From an uncultured Anaerolineaceae bacterium (GTDB taxonomy: Bacteria > Chloroflexota > Anaerolineae > Anaerolineales > Anaerolineaceae), in NCBI GenBank assembly GCA_938020565.1, contig CALIHP010000019.1:80659-144658 (forward strand): a DNA stretch of 64,000 nucleotides, written 5' to 3'. The translations under genes were made by a program, and so were the position numbers. Below, in pieces: positions 25,707 to 34,322 of the stretch (the first letter of the stretch is position 1; every line of letters starts with the position of its first letter). Under the pieces are notes generated by a model. It saw only the letters and a program-made list of their open reading frames with translations, was not told where the DNA came from and did no database searches.

Positions 25707-26141
25707 TTGGAACGTAAGAAAAAACTCATCATAGGCGTCATTGGCGCGGATGTCCATGCCGTCGGGATTCGGATTCTCGATTTCGCCTTTACTCAGGCCG
25801 GATTCGAAGTCGTCAATTTAGGCGTCATGGTCAGCCAGGACGAATTCATTAACGCGGCGATCGAAACCAACGCCGACGCGATTATCGTCTCCTCGCTCTA
25901 CGGTCATGGCGAGTTGGACTGCCGCGGGATGCGCGATAAATGCATCGAAGCGGGAATCGGCGAAATTCTCCTCTATATCGGCGGAAATATCGTCGTGGGG
26001 AAACAGAAGTTCGAAGACGTCGAAAAACGCTTCCTCGACATGGGATTCAACCGCGTCTTTCCGCCCGGAACCGATCCGGAAGACGGCGTTCGCCTCCTGA
26101 AACAGGACCTCGGCGTCAAGGACGTCCGGGAAGGCGCGTAG
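25707..26141 (+). CDS. glmS: Glutamate mutase, sigma (cobalamin-binding) subunit
   Basis: Small B12-binding component of the adenosylcobalamin-dependent mutase that converts L-glutamate to (2S,3S)-3-methylaspartate. The DxHxxG motif is D15-V-H17-A-V-G20, in which His replaces the lower cobalamin ligand, and is followed by SSLYGHG and [10 protein letters not shown]. Length is 144 aa (137 in Clostridium). The start is TTG at 25707 with AAGGAG about 6 bases upstream. The order glmS-glmL-glmE matches the known mutS-mutL-mutE order. Confidence 0.95.
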   Translation: MERKKKLIIGVIGADVHAVGIRILDFAFTQAGFEVVNLGVMVSQDEFINAAIETNADAIIVSSLYGHGELDCRGMRDKCIEAGIGEILLYIGGNIVVGKQKFEDVEKRFLDMGFNRVFPPGTDPEDGVRLLKQDLGVKDVREGA

Positions 26142-26161
26142 CGCCGGTTGAGGAGCTGCGA

Positions 26162-27547
26162 ATGAGAGACGCGACGCTGTTAATTGACTTTGGGAGCACC
26201 TATACAAAGCTTGTCGCTGTCGACGAAACCGCCGGGGAAATTCTGGGGACAGCGCAAAGTCCGACGACCGTCGAAACCGATATCTGCGAAGGACTCCGCA
26301 GCGCGCGCGCCCACCTTGAAAGGACGACCGGACCGCTGGCCTTTCCGACGATCCGCGCCTGCTCAAGCGCAGCGGGCGGGCTTCGGATGATCGTTTCAGG
26401 GCTCGTTCTCGATCTGACCGCGAAAGCGGCGCGCTTAGCCGCGCTGGGCGGCGGCGGAAAAATCCTGAAAGTCTTCGCCGGGAAATTAACCGACAGCGAT
26501 ATCGATTTTATCCTCAACGCGCGTCCGGACCTGTTCCTGTTGACAGGCGGGACCGACGGGGGCGATGAAAAATGCATTCTGACCAACGCTGAACGTCTGG
26601 CGCAATCCGGCATCGCCTGCCCGATCCTGATCGCCGGGAACCGGAACGCGGCAGACGAATGCGGTAAAATCCTGAACGCAGCCGGGAAGACGGCGATGAT
26701 TACGCCGAACGTCCTCCCCAGGCTCGACCAGCTGAATATCCGGCCGGTTCAGGATCAGATCCGGAAAACCTTCCTCATGCAGATTATTCATGCCAAAGGA
26801 CTGAGCCGAATGGAAACCGTCATGGGAGAAATTACCATGCCGACGCCGGTATCCGTCCTGAAAGCGCTGACGCTCCTGTCGAAGGGCGTCCATCAGAGCC
26901 CCGGTCTCGGCCCGCTCATGGCGATCGATTTAGGCGGCGCGACGACCGACGTTTACTCGATCGCGGACGGCGCTCCCGAAAACTCGAATACATACCTGAA
27001 AGGCCTGATCGATCCGTATGAAAAGCGATCCGTCGAAGGCGATATCGGCATGAGGATCAGTATCCATGGCATCCTCGAAGCCGCCGGCGCGGAACGGATC
27101 GCGCGGATCGCGGAAGCCAGCGTCGGCGAAGTCAACGCCTGGGCGGACGAGGTTCAGGCCAACCATGACCTCCTTCCGCGGAACGAACGGGAAGTCCGCA
27201 TGGATCACGCGTTCGCCTGCGCGGCGGTTCAGGCGGCGACAGTCCGCCACGCCGGAACGATCGAAGAATCGTACACGCCGGCCGGGAAAATTTTTATTCA
27301 GGAAGGGAAGGATCTTCGCTCAATCGAAAACGTCGTTCTGATCGGCGGCGCGCTGATCCATGCCGCCGCGCCGCGGGAAATCGCCGCCTTCGCTTCCTAT
27401 TCGAACGAATTCCCGAGCTCGCTCCGGCCGAACCGGGTCAACGTCCTGTTGGATAAAAAATATATTCTCTCCTCGATGGGCGTCCTGTCCGAAATCAATC
27501 CTGAGTTGGCGCTCTCCATCATGAAAAAGGAAATCATCCATGTCTGA
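26162..27547 (+). CDS. glmL: Glutamate mutase reactivating protein GlmL/MutL
   Basis: An ATPase of the actin/Hsp70 fold thought to exchange damaged cobalamin on glutamate mutase. The nucleotide-binding signatures are visible: LLIDFGSTYTKL at the N-terminus, LLTGGTDGG, and LMAIDLGGATTDVYSI in the middle. Length is 461 aa. The frame is open from 25940, but that part overlaps glmS; ATG at 26162 with GAGGAG upstream matches the family N-terminus. Its last 8 bases overlap glmE. The role in reactivation is known for related proteins and inferred here. Confidence 0.92.
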   Translation: MRDATLLIDFGSTYTKLVAVDETAGEILGTAQSPTTVETDICEGLRSARAHLERTTGPLAFPTIRACSSAAGGLRMIVSGLVLDLTAKAARLAALGGGGKILKVFAGKLTDSDIDFILNARPDLFLLTGGTDGGDEKCILTNAERLAQSGIACPILIAGNRNAADECGKILNAAGKTAMITPNVLPRLDQLNIRPVQDQIRKTFLMQIIHAKGLSRMETVMGEITMPTPVSVLKALTLLSKGVHQSPGLGPLMAIDLGGATTDVYSIADGAPENSNTYLKGLIDPYEKRSVEGDIGMRISIHGILEAAGAERIARIAEASVGEVNAWADEVQANHDLLPRNEREVRMDHAFACAAVQAATVRHAGTIEESYTPAGKIFIQEGKDLRSIENVVLIGGALIHAAAPREIAAFASYSNEFPSSLRPNRVNVLLDKKYILSSMGVLSEINPELALSIMKKEIIHV

Positions 27548-29009
27548 GACAACCTCTTCACATCAGCTGTCGGATAATCAGCTGCCATTAGATCCATTCA
27601 TGATCGAACGGCGCGAAGTCCTGAGCGGCTGGAAAACCGGCGCCGACGTCGATCTCGACGACGCCTTCGAATATCATCAGCAGCTTCCTGAATCGAAAAA
27701 ATTTCCGGAAAAGCTGAAACTCGCCGACGATCAGCATATCACCTTAATCCAGCCGCGCGCCGGCGTCCCACTCATCGCCGAACATATCAAGCTCCTGACC
27801 TATTTGCAGAACGAAGGCGAAGCCGACCTGCTTCCGACGACGATCGACAGCTACACCCGCCAAAACCGCTACCGCGAAGCGGAAAACGGGATTCAGGAAT
27901 CGCTGAGCTCCGGGCGCGCCATGCTGAACGGGTATCCCGCCGTCAATCACGGCGTCGAAACCAACCGTCAAATCGTCGAGCTCCTCGATATCCCGGTCCA
28001 GATCCGTCACGGAACCCCCGACGCACGGCTGCTGGCGGAAATCTGCTACGCCTCCGGGTTCACGTCTTTCGAAGGCGGCGGAATTTCCTATAATATCCCC
28101 TACGCGAAAAGCGTATCCCTCGAAAAAACGATCCGCGACTGGCAGTACGTCGATCGTCTCACCGGGCTGTATCAGGAAGCGGGAATCAAGATCAACCGCG
28201 AGCCCTACGGGCCGCTGACCGGGACGCTCGTTCCGCCCTGCATCTCGCATTCCGTCGCGATCCTCGAATCGCTCCTCGCCGCCGAACAAGGCGTCCGCAA
28301 CCTGACCGTCGGCTACGGACAATGCGGAAATCTGGTTCAGGATGTCGCGGCGATGATCGTGCTTCGCGAACTGACGAAAGAGTACATGGAAAAATTCGGC
28401 TACGCCGACGCGGAAATTACCACCGTGCTGCATCAATGGATGGGCGGCTTCCCGCAGGACGAAGCCAAAGCTTACGCCGTTATCTGCTGGGGGTCAGCCG
28501 TCGCCGCCCTCTCGAAAGCAACCAAGGTCATCGTCAAAACGCCGCAGGAAGCGATCGGCGTTCCCACGATGGAAGCCAACGCCGCCGGCCTGCGCGCTAC
28601 TAAACAGATGATCACCATGCTGCGCGACCAGATGCCCGACAGGGCGTCGCTCAGCCAGGAGCAGGCGCTGATCGACGAAGAAACCCGCTGCATTGTCGAT
28701 AAAGTCATCGAAATCGGAGAAGGCAGCATCGCCGCCGGCGTCGTCCGCGCGTTCCAGGCCGGATTCCTCGATATCCCCTTCGCGCCCAGCAAGTATAACG
28801 TCGGGAAGCTCCTCCCCGCGCGCGATAACCGCGGGGCCGTCCGTATCTTCCATCCCGGCGCGCTGCCGCTGACGCCCGCACTTCTCGATTTCCATAAACA
28901 GAAAATCAACGAACGCGCGGCCTATGAAAAACGTCAGGCGTCATTCCAGATGGTCATTGACGACGTCTACGCGATCAGCAAGGGCCGCCTCGTCGGTCGT
29001 CCGCGCTGA
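27540..29009 (+). CDS. glmE: Glutamate mutase, epsilon (catalytic) subunit
   Basis: The large TIM-barrel subunit that binds glutamate and holds the radical chemistry, with GlmS supplying the cofactor. Family segments are clear throughout: TIDSYTRQNRY, the SGRAMLNGYPAVNHGV stretch, FTSFEGGGISYNIPYAK, VGYGQCGNLVQDVAA and HQWMGGFPQDEAKAY. Length is 489 aa (483 in Clostridium cochlearium). It follows glmL with an 8-base overlap and is followed by the ammonia-lyase gene after 28 bases. Confidence 0.96.
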   Translation: MSETTSSHQLSDNQLPLDPFMIERREVLSGWKTGADVDLDDAFEYHQQLPESKKFPEKLKLADDQHITLIQPRAGVPLIAEHIKLLTYLQNEGEADLLPTTIDSYTRQNRYREAENGIQESLSSGRAMLNGYPAVNHGVETNRQIVELLDIPVQIRHGTPDARLLAEICYASGFTSFEGGGISYNIPYAKSVSLEKTIRDWQYVDRLTGLYQEAGIKINREPYGPLTGTLVPPCISHSVAILESLLAAEQGVRNLTVGYGQCGNLVQDVAAMIVLRELTKEYMEKFGYADAEITTVLHQWMGGFPQDEAKAYAVICWGSAVAALSKATKVIVKTPQEAIGVPTMEANAAGLRATKQMITMLRDQMPDRASLSQEQALIDEETRCIVDKVIEIGEGSIAAGVVRAFQAGFLDIPFAPSKYNVGKLLPARDNRGAVRIFHPGALPLTPALLDFHKQKINERAAYEKRQASFQMVIDDVYAISKGRLVGRPR

Positions 29010-29037
29010 CCCATCCCAACAAGGAGCCAGAAATCCC

Positions 29038-30282
29038 ATGAAAATTCAACGTACTTTTTTATCGCCGGGACGGACCGGATTCTACTTCGACGACCAGAAA
29101 GCGATCAAACAAGGCGCGGCGCATGACGGAATGAGCTACGCCGGCGCGCCGGTCACGCCCGGATTCGAACGCATCCGCATCCCCGGCGAGGCGATCAGCG
29201 TCCAGTTCCTCCTCGCCGATGGACAACTCGCGTATGGCGACTGCGCCGCGGTTCAATATTCCGGCGCGGGAGGACGCGATCCGGTCTTCCTCGCCAGAAC
29301 GTTCCTCCCGCTCATCGAACGCGAAGTCCTGCCCAGAATCGAAGGGCGCGACTGGACCTCGTTCGACGCCGCGATGCGCGAAATAGAAGCAATCCGCGTT
29401 GACGGGAAGCCGCTCCATACCGCGATCCGTTACGGCCTGAGCCAGGCGATCCTCGACGCGATCGCGAAATCCAACCATGAGCTGATGTGCGAAACGTTAG
29501 CGCGGGAATACGGGACGACCGTCTCCGACAGGCCGATCCCCATCTTCGCGCAGTCCGGCGACGAACGCGACCTCAACGCAGACAAAATGATCCTGAAGTC
29601 GGCGGACGTCCTGCCGCATGCGCTGATCAACAACGTTAAAGAAAAACTGGGCGAAAAAGGCGAAATTCTCGCCGCCTACGTCCGGCGGCTCTCGAACCGG
29701 ATCCGTGAGCTCCGCGTCTCGCCATCCTATAACCCTGTCCTTCATATCGACGTTTACGGGACGATCGGCGAAATCTTCCCGAAAAACGACTGGGCGTCGA
29801 TCAGCGGCTACCTCGCCTCCCTCGCGGAACTCGCCGCTCCGTTCAGGCTCCGGATCGAAGGGCCGATCGACTACGGCGCGCATGACGCCCAGCGTGACGC
29901 GCTGACCGCGCTCACCGCAGCGCTCGACGAACGCGGTATCCCGGTCGAACTCGTCGCCGACGAATGGTGCAACACGCTGGAAGACGTCCGCGAATTCGCC
30001 GACGCTAAAGCTGGGCACATGATCCAGATTAAGACCCCCGATCTCGGATCCATGCATAACGCCGCGCAGGCCGTTTTGTACTGCCGCGACAAAGGCGTCG
30101 GCGCGTATCTGGGAGGAAGCTGCAACGAGACCGATCGTTCCGCTCAGATCACGGCCCACGTCGCCATGGCGACCTCCCCGGCGCAGATCCTCGCCAAACC
30201 GGGGATGGGATTTGACGAAGGCTTCATGATCGTTTATAACGAAATGCAGCGGATCCTCGCTTACCGCGCAGCCCGGAAATAG
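29038..30282 (+). CDS. mal: Methylaspartate ammonia-lyase
   Basis: An enolase-superfamily enzyme that removes ammonia from 3-methylaspartate to give mesaconate, the second step of the pathway. Mg2+ ligands lie in VLHIDVYG, RIEGPID and VADEWC, and the catalytic Lys is in IQIKTPDLGS. The C-terminal LGGSCNETDRSAQ is typical. Length is 414 aa (413 in C. tetanomorphum). The frame is open from 28924, inside glmE. ATG at 29038 has AAGGAG upstream and fits the family start (KIQRTFLSPGRTGFYFDDQ). Confidence 0.95.
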   Translation: MKIQRTFLSPGRTGFYFDDQKAIKQGAAHDGMSYAGAPVTPGFERIRIPGEAISVQFLLADGQLAYGDCAAVQYSGAGGRDPVFLARTFLPLIEREVLPRIEGRDWTSFDAAMREIEAIRVDGKPLHTAIRYGLSQAILDAIAKSNHELMCETLAREYGTTVSDRPIPIFAQSGDERDLNADKMILKSADVLPHALINNVKEKLGEKGEILAAYVRRLSNRIRELRVSPSYNPVLHIDVYGTIGEIFPKNDWASISGYLASLAELAAPFRLRIEGPIDYGAHDAQRDALTALTAALDERGIPVELVADEWCNTLEDVREFADAKAGHMIQIKTPDLGSMHNAAQAVLYCRDKGVGAYLGGSCNETDRSAQITAHVAMATSPAQILAKPGMGFDEGFMIVYNEMQRILAYRAARK

Positions 30283-30301
30283 AAGGAAAGAAGAATTTAA
30301 A

Positions 30302-31663
30302 ATGAAACCCGAATTTAAAATCCTGTCCGCAACCGCGATTCTCGGTTACGGCTTTCCGATCGCCTCCTTCGAGGCCGGAATCGCGAAAGAGCCCGACCTG
30401 ATCGCGGCGGACGCCGGTTCGACCGACCCGGGTCCGTACTATCTCGGCTCCGGAATCTCGTTTACAGACCGTCAGGCAGTCAAACGTGATTTAAGGATCA
30501 TGATCAAAGCCGGCGTCGAACGGAAAATTCCGGTCGTCGTCGGGACCGCCGGCGGAAGCGGCGCAGAGCCGCACCTGACATGGTGCTTCGAGATTATCCG
30601 CGAAATCGCGCGCGAAGAAGCGCTGAATTTCAGGATCGCGGTTATCCACGCTGAATTCGAAAAAAGCTTTGTCGCCGACGCGCTCAAAGAAGGAAAAATC
30701 CGGTCGCTTGACCGCGCGCCGGAGCTGACCGAAGAACGCGTCCTCAACTCGGAACATATCGTCGGCCAGATGGGCGTCGAGCCGTATATCCGCGCCTTTG
30801 AAGAGATTCCGGACGTTATCCTCGCCGGCCGATCCTACGATCCGAGCGTTTTCGCCGCGCTGCCGATCCGCGACGGCTTCGATCGCGCCCTCGCGCTGCA
30901 TCTGGGAAAAATCCTTGAATGCGCCGCGATCTGCGCCTCGCCGGGAAGCGGGTCGGACTGCATGTTCGGGAAGCTGACGAACGATTGGTTCGAGCTCGAA
31001 GCGCTGAACCCGGTCCGAAAATGCACGACGGTATCCGTCGCGGCGCATACGCTCTACGAAAAAACCAACCCGTATATTCTCCCCGGCCCCGGCGGTCATC
31101 TTGACTTACGCGCCTGTTCCTTTACCGATCAGGGCGGCGGAAGAATCCGCGTCTCTGGATCGAAGTTCATCGCAGACAGGCCCTACACGATCAAGCTCGA
31201 AGGCGCGCAGTCCGTCGGCTTCCGAACCGTCTCGATCGCTGGGACGCGCGACCCGATCATGATCCGCGAAATCGACCGGACGATCGCCGCCGTCCGCGCC
31301 AACGTCGCCGATATCTATAAAGATCAGCCCTGGGACTATCGGCTGAATTTTACCGTTTACGGAAAAGACGGCGTCATGGGGCCGCTCGAACCCACCCCCG
31401 GAACCGAATCGGCGCATGAACTGGGGATCATTATTGAAGCCGTCGCCGAATCGCAGGAACGCGCCGACGCCGTCTGCGCGACCGCGCGATCGACCATGCT
31501 CCATTACGGCTACCCGGGACGGATCGCGACCGCCGGGAATCTCGCGTTCCCGTTCTCGCCGAGCGATTTTCACGCGGGAAAGGTCTATGAATTCAGCGTG
31601 TATCACCTGCTGGAAGTCGAAGACCCGGCCGCGCCGTTCCGGATCGACGTCTACGAACTATAG
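30302..31663 (+). CDS. AtuA/DUF1446 family protein of the glutamate operon
   Basis: A 453-aa protein of the acyclic terpene utilisation AtuA (DUF1446) type, with ATAILGYGFP near the start, VGTAGGSGAEPHL, ILAGRSYDPSVFAA and MFGKLTNDWFELE. Proteins of this kind occur beside DUF4387 genes in several dicarboxylate and amino-acid catabolic clusters, but their reaction is not known to me. It lies 19 bases after mal and 18 bases before the DUF4387 gene, so it should be expressed with the mutase. No signal peptide or membrane segment is seen. A role in acyl-CoA or citramalate handling is only a guess. Confidence 0.8.
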   Translation: MKPEFKILSATAILGYGFPIASFEAGIAKEPDLIAADAGSTDPGPYYLGSGISFTDRQAVKRDLRIMIKAGVERKIPVVVGTAGGSGAEPHLTWCFEIIREIAREEALNFRIAVIHAEFEKSFVADALKEGKIRSLDRAPELTEERVLNSEHIVGQMGVEPYIRAFEEIPDVILAGRSYDPSVFAALPIRDGFDRALALHLGKILECAAICASPGSGSDCMFGKLTNDWFELEALNPVRKCTTVSVAAHTLYEKTNPYILPGPGGHLDLRACSFTDQGGGRIRVSGSKFIADRPYTIKLEGAQSVGFRTVSIAGTRDPIMIREIDRTIAAVRANVADIYKDQPWDYRLNFTVYGKDGVMGPLEPTPGTESAHELGIIIEAVAESQERADAVCATARSTMLHYGYPGRIATAGNLAFPFSPSDFHAGKVYEFSVYHLLEVEDPAAPFRIDVYEL

Positions 31664-31681
31664 CGGCGAAAGGAAAACCGA

Positions 31682-32017
31682 ATGAAACGAAAACTTACCG
31701 AAATGGCGGACGTTATCCGCTCGAAAAACTCCGGTCCATACGAGCTGACGCTCGACGTCCTTTTCAAAACTGCGGACGATTTCGAAACGGCGCGGAAGTA
31801 TCGCCTCCTCTCGCCGGAAAAAATCTGCGAACTGTATAAAATCGCGCCGGAAAAAATAATCGGGATCGTCGAATTCCCGCCGGCGAAAGCGATAAAGGTC
31901 ACGATCCAGCGGCCGACCTGTTCCGGGGATACAGGCGAAACCGACGTCTACGGGGCTCAGCAGCACGCCCCGCTCCTCAGTATCGAACTCGATACCGATT
32001 CGCCGCAGCCCGCCTGA
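31682..32017 (+). CDS. DUF4387 family protein
   Basis: A 111-aa cytoplasmic protein with the conserved start LTEMADVIRSKNSGPYELTLDV, then LYKIAPEKI and IKVTIQRPTCSGDTGETDVYGAQQHAPL. These match the DUF4387 family, which is nearly always encoded next to an AtuA/DUF1446 gene, as here. The pair may form a complex. Function unknown. The gene is closely packed between its neighbours in the glutamate operon. Confidence 0.82.
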   Translation: MKRKLTEMADVIRSKNSGPYELTLDVLFKTADDFETARKYRLLSPEKICELYKIAPEKIIGIVEFPPAKAIKVTIQRPTCSGDTGETDVYGAQQHAPLLSIELDTDSPQPA

Positions 32018-32039
32018 GCCAACGAAGGAGACGATCCAT

Positions 32040-32963
32040 ATGAGCTATTCAGCTCGAATGCAGAAAAATCACCTGTTCAGCGTTTACCTCGCGCCGCGCG
32101 GGAACCCGCGCATGGCCGACGTCGGCAACCAGATCGCCCAGCTGTACATGAGCCCGTTCGACTCGCTGATCGGGTTCGTCGGAGAATCCGGATCCGGGAA
32201 AAGCGTCCTGATCCGCGGGATGTTCCCTGGATTGGAGATGACGAACGACGACGAAGGCGTCAACGTCCGCCCCCTGCCCCTGCTTCAGCTCCACGATCAG
32301 AGCTTTTTCTCCGCGCATACCTATCATATCGATATCCGCTTCGAATCGGCGTTTACCCAAATGACCGATATCGTGCAGGCGATCAACGACGCGACCGCGA
32401 TGGGGAAACGGGTCATCGTTGAGCATTTCGACCTTCTTTACCCGGCAATCAAGCGCAACGCGCATCTTCTCGTCGGCGTCGGCGAAGAAATTATTATCAC
32501 GCGCCCGACCATGTTCGGGCCGGACCCGCGCGACCTCCAGAAAATCGTCTCCAAGTCGGTCATCTACCGGCGCATGGCCCATACCGCCGAAGACCTTTGC
32601 GAATTCTGCCTCCTCGGTTACGGGATCGGGTCGTTCGAGCATTCCGACGTCCGTCACGGCTTTATCCTCAGCTACATGGACAAACGCTCGATCAATATTC
32701 TCGATCTGGAACATCAGGTCAACGAGATGATCAAAAAGGACATCCCGATCTCCTATCTCGACCGGACGCATATCCTGATCGGCGACCAGCGCCACTACTG
32801 CACCGGGCCGCGCATGCACGTCCGCACGACCGGCGAAATCGTCAATTTCCGTCTTCATCCGGAAATCCTCGTCGACGAAATGACCGGCCGGAACATGCTC
32901 GTCGGGCTGGTCGGGACGCCGCCGTCCTACGCGATCGGCGATATTAACCAGATTTTCGTCTGA
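32040..32963 (+). CDS. P-loop protein with an alanyl-tRNA-synthetase-like C-terminus, last gene of the glutamate operon
   Basis: A 307-aa cytoplasmic protein. A Walker A motif, GESGSGKS, is at residues 48-55, in the context of a kinase-like nucleotide-binding fold. The C-terminal stretch C254-TGPRM-H260-VRTTGEI recalls the CGGTHV..TGEI signature of the second additional domain of alanyl-tRNA synthetase, a zinc-binding region, although the Cys-His spacing is 5 rather than 3 residues. Proteins labelled as containing that domain occur in glutamate mutase operons of anaerobes, from memory. It is not a tRNA synthetase. Possible jobs are cofactor loading, a metal-dependent repair step or a regulatory ATPase; none is shown. 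A strong terminator follows. Confidence 0.7.
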   Translation: MSYSARMQKNHLFSVYLAPRGNPRMADVGNQIAQLYMSPFDSLIGFVGESGSGKSVLIRGMFPGLEMTNDDEGVNVRPLPLLQLHDQSFFSAHTYHIDIRFESAFTQMTDIVQAINDATAMGKRVIVEHFDLLYPAIKRNAHLLVGVGEEIIITRPTMFGPDPRDLQKIVSKSVIYRRMAHTAEDLCEFCLLGYGIGSFEHSDVRHGFILSYMDKRSINILDLEHQVNEMIKKDIPISYLDRTHILIGDQRHYCTGPRMHVRTTGEIVNFRLHPEILVDEMTGRNMLVGLVGTPPSYAIGDINQIFV

Positions 32964-32985
32964 GCCAAACGGATACGAAGCTCTG

Positions 32986-33017
32986 AAAAGTTCCTGAAAA
33001 ATATCGGGAACTTTTTT
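32986..33017 (+). terminator. Terminator of the glutamate-fermentation operon
   Basis: AGTTCC (32989-32994) pairs with GGAACT (33007-33012), extended by an A-run and a T-run, and is followed by TTTTT. It lies 26 bases after the last gene. Confidence 0.8.
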
Positions 33018-33098
33018 CGCTTAAGAATCGTTTTCTATTATATAGATAGCGATGGATATCGCACGAATAAGAATCGGTTAGAAAAAAAGGAGACCAAA

Positions 33099-34298
33099 AT
33101 GAACCGACCTGAGAAACTCAAACTTTTTATCCTCATGCTCGCGCTGATTTGCGCGATCGCCGTTGGCGCTCACGCGCAGGAGCCCGACCAGCTCTACCGG
33201 GTCGACGAGATCCCGATTGAGGACCTGTCCGAAATCCTCCCGGCGCGAAACGTTCAGGGTCCGCTCGTCTACGAATTTCTTCCCGGGAACCGCCTCTTCG
33301 CGGTCACCGACCGGCTGAACCTGATCGACCTGGACGCGATGAAGCGGATCGCCGAAGCGCCCCTGCCGGACTCCGCGCCGGCGCTCGACAGCGAATTCGT
33401 CTTCCGGACCGATCGGATTCAGGAATCAGACAACGGCCTGTTCTGGTTTATCTACGGCTTTGCGGACGGGAATATTGTTCAACTTGGCTATCAGTTCGAT
33501 AACGACCTGAAGCTGATACGCGAATTCGACATGATACCATATACGGGGCACACTTCCGAGACGTTCATGGATATCAGCCGGGATGGCTCGGAGTTATTCT
33601 ATATTCGCGATATGGAAGAACTCTGGCGTGAGAATCTGGATACCGGCGAAAAGGCAAGGTACCTTAAGACCGAGATGGGTTTCAACATGGAAATCAACTC
33701 GTTAATCAACCTCCGCCTGATCGATAACGGAAAGAGCGTTCTTTTCGTGGGGCATAAACTTATTGAACCAGAAAACTCTGATAGCGAGGGCATTCCGACA
33801 CATCTCGTTTTTGGGACCCTGTCGCCAAACGGAGAAAATTTAGCCATTGATGACGGAAGCGAATACAACGTCCCGATCGATGCCAACACCTTGACATCGT
33901 TTATGCACACCCCGCAGACGTCTTCGATCGCGCTTATCGTCCCGACTGCCCTGTCCGAGCCAGAAACGATCAAAACCGTTTATGCGCTGGACGTCGCGGC
34001 GAAGCACGTCGTCGAAATCCCGCTTCAGGCCCCATTGGAAGACGAACGGGCGAAGCTGTCCGAAAACGGGAAGTACCTCGCGACGGCCCTCTGCGAAAGC
34101 CGCGACGACGGGACCTTCGCGCTCGTTCCCCGGCTTTACGGCGCCGCGAAAGGCTCGCTCCTTGCGACCTACGAATTCCCGGCGCTGAGCGAATGCACGA
34201 ACGCTGCCGTCGGCGTCAGCGAAGCAGACGGGCTGATCTCCGTCGTGTATCAGGACGGTCAGGCCGTCCGCCTCGTCCGGATCCCGATCGAAAAATAA
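33099..34298 (+). CDS. Secreted protein of an unrecognised family, tandem paralogue 1 of 3
   Basis: A typical signal peptide (basic start, hydrophobic core LFILMLALICAIAVGA, likely cleavage after AHA) precedes about 375 residues. No family was recognised. Repeated blade-like segments (PGNRLFAVTDRLNLIDLDAM, SRDGSELFYIRD, KLSENGKYLATAL) are compatible with a beta-propeller. It shares two clear blocks with the next two genes: the GNRL..VTDRLNLI..AM..IAEAPLPDS block near residue 65 and the EIPLQ...KLSENGKYLATA block near residue 315. There is no lipobox, so it is probably released or wall-associated. ATG has AAGGAG upstream. It stands 25 bases before paralogue 2. Confidence 0.8.
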   Translation: MNRPEKLKLFILMLALICAIAVGAHAQEPDQLYRVDEIPIEDLSEILPARNVQGPLVYEFLPGNRLFAVTDRLNLIDLDAMKRIAEAPLPDSAPALDSEFVFRTDRIQESDNGLFWFIYGFADGNIVQLGYQFDNDLKLIREFDMIPYTGHTSETFMDISRDGSELFYIRDMEELWRENLDTGEKARYLKTEMGFNMEINSLINLRLIDNGKSVLFVGHKLIEPENSDSEGIPTHLVFGTLSPNGENLAIDDGSEYNVPIDANTLTSFMHTPQTSSIALIVPTALSEPETIKTVYALDVAAKHVVEIPLQAPLEDERAKLSENGKYLATALCESRDDGTFALVPRLYGAAKGSLLATYEFPALSECTNAAVGVSEADGLISVVYQDGQAVRLVRIPIEK

Positions 34299-34322
34299 GA
34301 TCATCAGAAAAGGAACGACAAA

